A stretch of DNA of 5,108 bases from Desulfonatronospira sp964577315 (lineage in GTDB: Bacteria; Desulfobacterota; Desulfovibrionia; Desulfovibrionales; Desulfonatronovibrionaceae), in contig CAZNYT010000118.1 of the NCBI GenBank assembly GCA_964577315.1, positions 1 to 5,108 of the forward strand, read 5' to 3'. Below, piece by piece: positions 1-5,108 of the stretch (the stretch's first letter is position 1; each line of letters opens with the position of its first letter). The translations under genes and the position numbers were made by a program. Below the pieces are notes generated by a model. The model was not told the DNA's origin, did no database searches, and worked only from the letters and a program-made list of their open reading frames with translations.

Positions 1-974
1 GCAGCTTTCTGAAGGATTTTGGAGCCACAGGAATAACCTGCATCAGCGAGGCTATTGCCTGCCGCCTGCACCAGTACAGGGAACTGTTGCCTTCAGGCCT
101 GGACCTCTGGCTGCCGCCGCCGGATGTTGTTCAGAGGGTCCTGTCCAAAAGACTCCAGACCGAGGTGGCCCGCAGGGTGGGTTTGGATGTTCTGCCCACC
201 TATTATATCCAGTCCGGGGAAGACATCGCCGGGATTTGCCGGGAACATTTTCCTGTTTGTCTGCGTCCGGCTGATCCAGGACCGTCAAAGCCTGCATTCA
301 AGGCCCGGGTGTTTTTTTCACCGGGGGATTTGGCCCGCTTTGTGCAATCGCTACAATTGTCCCAGCCCTTAATGGCCCAGCCTTTCCTGGATCTGCCCAA
401 TTTGGTCCTGCACGGAGCAAGGAGCAGCTCCGGCCGGGACATGGGTCTGGAGGCCTTTTGGGTGCCCTGTAAGTTTCAGGGTGTAACCCTGACTATGAAG
501 CGTTTTAAGACATCTGAGGGAGTGATCCGGAAGTGCATAAATTTCGTACGGGAGATGGGGATAACTGGATCCTATCATTTCGAATTCTTATGGGACCAGG
601 GCCAGGACAAGCTATGGTTCCTGGAGGTCAATGCCAGGCTGGGAGGAACTACCGCCAAGGCCCTGGCCTGCGGCTATGACGAGCCTGCCATGATTCTTAA
701 GGCTTATGGGGTACTGGATAACTCGAAAACTGATGTTCAGGCTGCAGATGAAGTAAATAGCAGAACAGTGTCCAGCAGGATAGCCCTGGGCAAGTATTTC
801 TTGAAAAATTTGGGGTCCGGATTGGATATCCTGGATTATCCCCAGCGCTCCAGGTTTTCCAACATGCTTTTCGCCCTGGTGGCCATGCTCGGTTGCAGGG
901 ACGAGGTCTTCAGCTGGAGCGATCTCTCCGGAAGCCTGGCTTTGTGGAGAGCTTCCCTGAAAAAGGGTACGTAA
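1..974 (+). CDS. ATP-grasp domain protein, carboxylate-amine ligase-like (5' partial)
   Basis: The reading frame is open from base 3 to the TAA at 972-974, giving 323 visible residues; the true start lies upstream, so the TTG at 87 should not be taken as the start. Numbering from base 3, the segment with K49, T53, G60 and P65 matches the entry to an ATP-grasp fold (K..T...A...G...P). FPVCLRP (around 83-89) is the nucleotide-binding strand, and the FEF strand (E194) plus EVNAR (E208, N210, R212) supply the usual Mg-ATP ligands. ATP-grasp enzymes activate a carboxylate as acyl phosphate and join it to an amine or thiol; substrates cannot be read from this sequence. The strand that often carries an ATP-contacting Lys has Arg (R88) here, with K100 nearby. 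About 110 residues follow the EVNAR motif, ending in a basic tail. It lies 29 bases upstream of the beta-helix gene in what looks like one operon, consistent with making a modified precursor for a surface glycan. The fold is confident and the reaction is unknown. Confidence 0.85.
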   Translation, partial: SFLKDFGATGITCISEAIACRLHQYRELLPSGLDLWLPPPDVVQRVLSKRLQTEVARRVGLDVLPTYYIQSGEDIAGICREHFPVCLRPADPGPSKPAFKARVFFSPGDLARFVQSLQLSQPLMAQPFLDLPNLVLHGARSSSGRDMGLEAFWVPCKFQGVTLTMKRFKTSEGVIRKCINFVREMGITGSYHFEFLWDQGQDKLWFLEVNARLGGTTAKALACGYDEPAMILKAYGVLDNSKTDVQAADEVNSRTVSSRIALGKYFLKNLGSGLDILDYPQRSRFSNMLFALVAMLGCRDEVFSWSDLSGSLALWRASLKKGT

Positions 975-978
975 TTTA

Positions 979-984
979 TATAAT
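979..984 (+). promoter_or_regulatory. Possible -10 box of an internal promoter
   Basis: The gap between the ATP-grasp gene and the beta-helix gene is a short AT-rich patch containing a perfect TATAAT. The best-spaced upstream hexamer (CCTGAA at 956-961, 17-base spacer) is a poor match to a sigma-70 -35 box. Transcription from here would begin near 991 and leave a very short leader that starts at the Shine-Dalgarno site. It could be a weak internal promoter or chance AT-richness between two stops. Confidence 0.2.
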
Positions 985-991
985 AAAGCAC

Positions 992-997
992 AGGTGG
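992..997 (+). promoter_or_regulatory. Ribosome binding site for the beta-helix gene
   Basis: AGGTGG lies six bases before the ATG at 1004, a good Shine-Dalgarno match and spacing. It supports that start over the GTG at 994, which lies inside the site and opens a different frame. Confidence 0.7.
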
Positions 998-1003
998 TGA
1001 AAA

Positions 1004-2560
1004 ATGAAATTCTTGTTCAACATGATTCGCAATACCTTGGCTGTGATTGGCCTGTTGAGCATAATAGCGTTTGGAGCCGGGGTTTATCTTCTTCTCAAAT
1101 CCACGGATCAGCCGCCCAGGGTGGTGGCCCAGAAGGTGCTGGAAAGAGCAGGGCTGGAGTCCACTTTCCTTGGCGCTCTAGTGGAGCAGGATCCGGTGCG
1201 CAAGGAAGGGCTGGTTCTGCCGGACCTGGGCGCCCGAGACTGGGCAGGACACGGGGCCAGCTGGATAAACAGGCTGGAACCTGTGGTTTACCAGCAGGGC
1301 AAATACCCTGTTCCCAGGGCCTGGATAGATAGCGGCGAGGTGAAGGATTATATCGAGCCGAATTCGGGGCGGGTAATCAGAATAGACAGTTCTTCCGAAT
1401 TTCTAAACAGCCTGCGTAATGCCGACCCCGGGGATGTGATCACCCTGGAGCCGGGAAAATACCGGCTGGATAGAAGGACCATCTCCATAAACCGGGCCGG
1501 AACCGTAAAACAGCCCATAGTTGTCCGGGCGGAAAGCCTGGGTGAGGTGACCCTGGAGCTAAACTCTCTGGAGGGGTTTCTGGTTAATGCCCCTTACTGG
1601 ATTTTTGAGAATCTGGAAATCAAGGGCGTCTGCAACAGCCACAGCTATTGCGAACACGCCTTCCATGTCGTGGGCAGAGGAAAAAGTTTTGTGCTTAGAA
1701 ACTCCAGGCTGAGCGAGTTCAACGCCGCAATTAAAGCCAACGGCATTGACGGCCCTGACGGGCAGAGGATCTTTCCGGACAGGGCTCTCATAGAGGACAA
1801 TACCTTTTACAATACCAGCATCAGGGACACCAGGTCCCCTGTTGTGCCCCTGGACATAGTCGGCCCGGACCACTGGATTGTCCGGGGCAATCTCGTAGCA
1901 GACTTTTCCAAGGGCCGCGGGGATCAGATCAGCACTGGCGCCTTTATCAAGGGCAACTCCAGCCACGGCGTACTGGAAAACAACCTGGTCATCTGCGAAT
2001 ACTCCCATTCTGGCGGAGTCAGGCTGGGACTCTCCTTTGGTGGAGGAGGGACCGGAGAGTCTGCATCAAGAGAGCTGGATAACTCTGTGGAGCATACCGG
2101 TGGATTGGTGCGCAACAACGTGGTCATGAACTGCTCCGACGTGGGCCTGTACCTGAACAAGGCCCGGGAGAGCACAGTGCTCAACAATACCTTTTACCGC
2201 ACCATGGGCGTGGACGTGCGCTTTGAGGAAAGTACAGCCGAGATAAGAAACAATATTCTGGACGGCAGGATCCGCTCCCGGGACGGGGGAACCTTTGAGG
2301 AAAGCCATAATCTGGTGCTCTCGAAAGGAGGTATTGGGGGGCTGTTCAGATCGGATATGCAGGATATCTTCACTGATCCGGACCGGGCTGATTTTACCCT
2401 GAAGGACGGTGAGCGCATAACGGACCAGGCAGCTGGTCATCCCCGGTTACAACAGGATTTATGCGGCAATCCCAGAGGAGATTACCCGGATATAGGGCCT
2501 TTCGAGTACTGGGAAGATTCCTGGTGCACACTGCTGGATTTCTCCAGTGCACAAAACTGA
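1004..2560 (+). CDS. Membrane-anchored right-handed parallel beta-helix protein (polysaccharide lyase/epimerase-like)
   Basis: This is a complete 518-residue protein starting at the ATG behind a good ribosome site. Residues 11-31 form one hydrophobic segment after a basic N-terminus, so it is a signal anchor or uncleaved signal peptide, and the rest should be periplasmic or outward-facing. Residues 32-125 are a linker region I do not recognise. From about 130 the chain begins like chondroitinase B-type beta-helices: FLNSLRNADPGD then LEPGKY, a cap strand and first turn. It then repeats short rungs with an Asn at one turn: N203, N233, N266, N296, N327, N372, N395 and N417, mostly 22-33 residues apart. 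A glycine loop (LSFGGGGTG, 343-351) interrupts the ladder. The end has the DIGPFEY signature (496-502) typical of this type of C-terminus. Related proteins bind, cleave or epimerise acidic polysaccharides; which applies is not visible. Six cysteines (210, 216, 331, 376, 487, 508) could form disulfides, and the next gene encodes a thioredoxin-fold lipoprotein. Fold and location are confident; enzymatic activity is inferred. Confidence 0.88.
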   Translation: MKFLFNMIRNTLAVIGLLSIIAFGAGVYLLLKSTDQPPRVVAQKVLERAGLESTFLGALVEQDPVRKEGLVLPDLGARDWAGHGASWINRLEPVVYQQGKYPVPRAWIDSGEVKDYIEPNSGRVIRIDSSSEFLNSLRNADPGDVITLEPGKYRLDRRTISINRAGTVKQPIVVRAESLGEVTLELNSLEGFLVNAPYWIFENLEIKGVCNSHSYCEHAFHVVGRGKSFVLRNSRLSEFNAAIKANGIDGPDGQRIFPDRALIEDNTFYNTSIRDTRSPVVPLDIVGPDHWIVRGNLVADFSKGRGDQISTGAFIKGNSSHGVLENNLVICEYSHSGGVRLGLSFGGGGTGESASRELDNSVEHTGGLVRNNVVMNCSDVGLYLNKARESTVLNNTFYRTMGVDVRFEESTAEIRNNILDGRIRSRDGGTFEESHNLVLSKGGIGGLFRSDMQDIFTDPDRADFTLKDGERITDQAAGHPRLQQDLCGNPRGDYPDIGPFEYWEDSWCTLLDFSSAQN

Positions 2561-2569
2561 TGGATTATC

Positions 2570-2575
2570 GAGGTG
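2570..2575 (+). promoter_or_regulatory. Ribosome binding site that decides the lipoprotein start
   Basis: The GAGGTG core sits just before the ATG at 2579, with GAGG spaced five bases from it. The in-frame GTG at 2573 lies within the site itself and has no Shine-Dalgarno sequence of its own, so ATG 2579 is the preferred start. The choice changes only two residues. Confidence 0.6.
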
Positions 2576-2578
2576 GAT

Positions 2579-3439
2579 ATGGACTTGGGTGTAAAATGGG
2601 TGTTTCCTGTTCTGATTTTGAGTGCTGCTCTGTTTTTTGCCGGCTGCAGCAGCCAGGATGCTGAATCAGGGGACTTTCAGGCCGAGCTTGAGGCAGTGTT
2701 TCAGGAAAACCCGGAACTTGTATTGCAAGTGCTCCAGGAGAACAGGGCCATTCTGGCGGAGTTGGTAAGACAGGGCAATCAGGAGCTGGAAGAGAAGGCC
2801 TGGCAAGCGGAAATACTGGAGCAGCTCCAAAATCCACTGCAGCCGGAAATAAGTCCGGACAGGGTCATCCAAGGCGATCCGGATGCGCAGATCACCATGG
2901 TCAAGTATTTTAATTTTCAGTGCCCCATGTGCCAGACAGCGGGCCGGGAAATCCAGAGCGCGATGCTGTCTGCACCCGGGCAGATGCGCCTGGTTCTGAA
3001 GCACGTCGCCCGGGACGAGATCTCGAGAACAGCCGCCCGGTACTTTGAGGCCGTAGCCCAGCAGGATAAAGCTAAGGCTTTGAAGTTCAAAGAAATGGCC
3101 TTCAATCAGTCATCCAGCCTCGCCCAGGATACAGAGCAGACTCTGGAGGAGATTGTACTGGATCTGGAGCTGGACCAACAGAGACTGCAAAAGGATCTAG
3201 AGAGTGAAGAAATCCAGAAACGGCTGCACCAGGATTTGGAGGAAGCCCAAGAACTGGGTATTCCCGGAACTCCGGTCCTGCTTGTGAACGGGGTAAAAAT
3301 ACAGGGCTTTATTTCCAGGCAGGAGATCGAAGATGTGGTATCCGTGATTTCTGGTCAAGATCTGGCGCCGGGTAAAGGTGATTTTGCAATAGGTGATGAT
3401 GCAGATCTCTGCCTGGAAGATTTTCAGGACTGTAATTGA
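2579..3439 (+). CDS. DsbA/ScsC-like thioredoxin-fold lipoprotein
   Basis: This gene encodes a 286-residue exported thiol-disulfide protein. Residues 1-23 are a lipoprotein signal: one basic residue (K6), a hydrophobic core and the lipobox FAGC, with C23 as the lipidated cysteine. Residues 33-90 are acidic, Gln-rich and helical, with an ENPELVLQVL stretch resembling the N-terminal oligomerisation region of ScsC/Com1-type DsbA relatives. The thioredoxin domain runs from about 98 to 258: a DPDAQITMVKYFNF strand, then C115-P-M-C118, a helical insertion (about 145-222) and the cis-proline loop GIPGTP (T231, P232) followed by LLVNG. Known relatives oxidise or isomerise disulfides in the periplasm. 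The final residues carry a second cysteine pair (C278 and C285) in an acidic tail, which is unusual. The gene starts 18 bases after the beta-helix gene and ends 14 bases before the amidotransferase, so it is probably co-transcribed with both. Fold and lipidation are well supported; whether it acts as oxidase, isomerase or reductase is not decided. Confidence 0.88.
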   Translation: MDLGVKWVFPVLILSAALFFAGCSSQDAESGDFQAELEAVFQENPELVLQVLQENRAILAELVRQGNQELEEKAWQAEILEQLQNPLQPEISPDRVIQGDPDAQITMVKYFNFQCPMCQTAGREIQSAMLSAPGQMRLVLKHVARDEISRTAARYFEAVAQQDKAKALKFKEMAFNQSSSLAQDTEQTLEEIVLDLELDQQRLQKDLESEEIQKRLHQDLEEAQELGIPGTPVLLVNGVKIQGFISRQEIEDVVSVISGQDLAPGKGDFAIGDDADLCLEDFQDCN

Positions 3440-3440
3440 T

Positions 3441-3446
3441 GGGTGA
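3441..3446 (+). promoter_or_regulatory. Weak ribosome binding site for the amidotransferase gene
   Basis: GGGTGA lies seven bases before the ATG at 3454 and is only a moderate Shine-Dalgarno match. The start is instead fixed by protein chemistry: the encoded second residue must be the catalytic Cys, exposed after Met removal. Ribosomes ending the lipoprotein at 3439 could reinitiate here. Confidence 0.4.
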
Positions 3447-3453
3447 ATGACTA

Positions 3454-5108
3454 ATGTGCGGAATATGCGGGATATACCACCTGGACGGCAGGCCAGCAAG
3501 TGGAGCTGAGATTGCGAAAATGGCCTCCACCATGGCCCACAGGGGACCGGACGGGCAAGGCGTATGGGTGAATGGAGCCGTGGGCCTGGGACACCGCAGG
3601 CTGTCCATCATTGATCTCTATACGGGTGATCAGCCCATGTGCACGCCGGACAATGCTTTGCAGATTGTATTTAATGGAGAGATATACAACTTTCTGGACT
3701 TGAAAAAAGTACTTGAAGGCAAAGGGCATGTGTTCCGCACCAGCAGTGATACTGAGGCCATTCTTTATGCCTATCTGCAATGGGGTCTGGATTTTGTGCA
3801 GCACCTGCGGGGCATGTTCGCCATCGGCCTGTGGGATGAACGCAGAAAGAGCCTAGTCCTGGCCAGGGACAGGATAGGCAAGAAGCCTCTTTATTATCTG
3901 CAGGACAGTAAAAGGCTGATTTTTGGCTCCGAGCTCAAGGCCCTGCTGGAAGTTCCGGGCATTTCCCGGGATATGGACTGCCAGGCCCTGGATGCCTACC
4001 TGAGTTTCGGATACGTTCCTTCCCCCATGAGCATATTCCAAAACATCCGGAAGCTGTCCCCGGGACATATGGCTGTGTGTTCCCCAAAAGAGTTCAAGAC
4101 ATGGCGCTATTGGAATCTGGATATGGATGCTCAGCAGGATCCTGGCAGCGAGGAACAGGTCTTAGAAGAACTGGGTTCCGCTTTTGACGAAGCAGTCCGG
4201 CTCAGGCTTATAAGTGATGTTCCCCTGGGAGCATTTTTGAGCGGAGGGGTGGATTCCAGCGCGGTGGTGGCCTCCATGGCTTTGCAAAATTCTTCAGTTC
4301 CTGTAAAGACCACATCCATTGGATTTTCAGTTAAGGATTTTGATGAGCTGCCTTTTTCCAGGATCATAGCCGGGCAGTATGCTACAGAGCACACCGAGTA
4401 CGTTGTAAAGCCGGATGCCCTATCTATTCTGGAGGACATGGTCTGGCATTTTGATGAGCCTTTTGCCGATTCTTCCGCAATCCCTACTTACTATGTTTCC
4501 CAGATGGCCAGGAAAAAGGTCAAGGTGGTCCTGTCAGGGGATGGTGGGGATGAAACCTTTGCAGGGTATGTACAGCGCTATTCCATGACCGCTTTCGAGG
4601 ACCGTGTACGCAGGCTTGTCCCCGGGTTGATCCGCTGCACCCTTCTGAGGGGACTGGGAGCAGTTTATCCCAGGCTGGACAATATGCCCAGGCCCCTGCG
4701 GCTGCGCTCTTTTCTGCAGAACCTGTCCCGCTCCGCAGAAGAAGCTTATTTCCGGGACATGTCCTTTTATTTCCGTCCTGAGGACAAAAAAAGACTTTAC
4801 AGTTCCCGGCAGGCTGAGCAGTTGGGAGGGTGGAGCTCCTTCCAGGTGCTAAGGCCCCATTTCTCCAGCAACGGCAAACTGGATCCTGTGAGCCGGGCCC
4901 AGTATGTGGACATGATGACCTACCTGCCCGAAGACGTTCTGGTAAAGGTGGACCGGATGAGTATGGCCCATTCCCTGGAGGTCCGCTCCCCCATTCTGGA
5001 TCACAAGTTCATGGAATCTGCAGCTCGTTTGCCTGCCGCCCTGAAGCTAAGAAACAAGGAGTCCAAGTACATTTTCAAGAAGATGAATGAGTCCAGGCTG
5101 CCCCAGGA
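3454..5108 (+). CDS. asnB: Asparagine synthetase (glutamine-hydrolysing)-type amidotransferase, 3' partial
   Basis: The first 551 residues are present; the frame runs off the window, and relatives are usually about 600-640 long. The N-terminal class II glutaminase is intact: Met-Cys2 nucleophile, AHRGPDG (28-34), GHRRLSIIDL (46-55), FNGEIYN (73-79) and SSDTE (97-101). It releases ammonia from glutamine. The synthetase domain has the ATP-pyrophosphatase loop SGGVDSS (263-269), DEPFADSS (334-341) and SGDGGDE (361-367), then near the end LPEDVLVKVDRMSMAHSLEVR, split here as LPEDVLVKVD and RMSMAHSLEVR. It would activate a carboxylate as acyl-AMP and amidate it with that ammonia. All key motifs are present, so it should be active. 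In free-standing genes the product is asparagine, but copies inside polysaccharide loci, including the exosortase-associated amidotransferase group, are thought to amidate sugar acids or related precursors. This neighbourhood favours the second role, by inference only. The symbol names the family, not a proven function. Confidence 0.93.
   Translation, partial: MCGICGIYHLDGRPASGAEIAKMASTMAHRGPDGQGVWVNGAVGLGHRRLSIIDLYTGDQPMCTPDNALQIVFNGEIYNFLDLKKVLEGKGHVFRTSSDTEAILYAYLQWGLDFVQHLRGMFAIGLWDERRKSLVLARDRIGKKPLYYLQDSKRLIFGSELKALLEVPGISRDMDCQALDAYLSFGYVPSPMSIFQNIRKLSPGHMAVCSPKEFKTWRYWNLDMDAQQDPGSEEQVLEELGSAFDEAVRLRLISDVPLGAFLSGGVDSSAVVASMALQNSSVPVKTTSIGFSVKDFDELPFSRIIAGQYATEHTEYVVKPDALSILEDMVWHFDEPFADSSAIPTYYVSQMARKKVKVVLSGDGGDETFAGYVQRYSMTAFEDRVRRLVPGLIRCTLLRGLGAVYPRLDNMPRPLRLRSFLQNLSRSAEEAYFRDMSFYFRPEDKKRLYSSRQAEQLGGWSSFQVLRPHFSSNGKLDPVSRAQYVDMMTYLPEDVLVKVDRMSMAHSLEVRSPILDHKFMESAARLPAALKLRNKESKYIFKKMNESRLPQ

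Noticed and set aside
87..974. A shorter ATP-grasp gene starting at the TTG at 87
   Set aside because: The same frame is open to the window edge at base 3 and the upstream residues read as a normal pre-ATP-grasp region, so the gene is simply cut by the window.
994..1332. An ORF from the GTG at 994
   Set aside because: It starts inside the ribosome site of the beta-helix gene, overlaps it out of frame, and encodes a low-complexity Gly/Arg/Ala product typical of a shadow frame.
1559..2440. Minus-strand ORFs opposite the beta-helix gene
   Set aside because: They are mirror frames of a well-supported coding gene with no recognisable domains or ribosome sites.
2573..2578. GTG at 2573 as the lipoprotein start
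   Set aside because: It lies within the Shine-Dalgarno sequence itself; ATG 2579 has a ribosome site and gives a cleaner signal peptide.
2560..2664. A small ORF starting at the ATG that overlaps the beta-helix stop (34 codons, cysteine-rich)
   Set aside because: It overlaps the lipoprotein signal sequence out of frame and has no Shine-Dalgarno site; the better-placed GAGG serves the ATG at 2579.
3197..4439. Minus-strand ORFs opposite the lipoprotein and amidotransferase genes
   Set aside because: They lie opposite regions with unmistakable thioredoxin and asparagine synthetase motifs and show no family resemblance.
4830..5090. A plus-strand ORF inside the amidotransferase gene
   Set aside because: It is out of frame with the conserved C-terminal synthetase motifs, which are clearly encoded in the main frame.
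1..5108. CRISPR array, tRNA, rRNA, insertion sequence ends, riboswitch or intrinsic terminator
   Set aside because: No regularly spaced repeats, tRNA-like cloverleaf, transposase motif or hairpin followed by a T-run was seen on either strand, and there is too little non-coding DNA to hold most of these.

Overview
The window looks like part of a bacterial operon read entirely on the + strand. It carries four protein genes end to end and almost no non-coding DNA: the gaps between genes are 29, 18 and 14 bases. The first gene is cut at its 5' end and the last at its 3' end. Base composition is balanced to moderately GC-rich. The genes have Shine-Dalgarno-type leaders, and the third has a lipoprotein signal, so the host is a Gram-negative-type bacterium. 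The overall style would suit a sulfate-reducing Desulfobacterota, but that is a low-confidence guess from composition and gene content, not from a marker gene.

Layout: (1) 1-974, the C-terminal ~320 residues of an ATP-grasp carboxylate ligase-like protein. (2) 1004-2560, a membrane-anchored right-handed parallel beta-helix protein of the polysaccharide lyase/epimerase-like type. (3) 2579-3439, a lipoprotein with a DsbA/ScsC-like thioredoxin domain, a CPMC active site and a cis-proline loop. (4) 3454 to the window end, a glutamine-hydrolysing asparagine synthetase-type amidotransferase (asnB-like) with intact glutaminase and synthetase motifs. There is no RNA gene, CRISPR array, insertion sequence or convincing terminator.

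Taken together, the content fits an exopolysaccharide or surface-glycan biosynthesis locus, possibly of the exosortase-associated kind. The amidotransferase and ATP-grasp enzyme would add amide or amino-acid-like groups to sugars or other small carboxylates in the cytoplasm. The beta-helix protein would bind, cut or epimerise the exported polymer outside the inner membrane. The thioredoxin-fold lipoprotein would maintain disulfides there; the neighbouring beta-helix protein has six cysteines and is an obvious candidate client. The individual families are known. What deserves a second look is the combination, the Arg at the usual ATP-grasp lysine position, the conserved-looking glycine loop of the beta-helix, and the extra cysteine pair at the tail of the lipoprotein.
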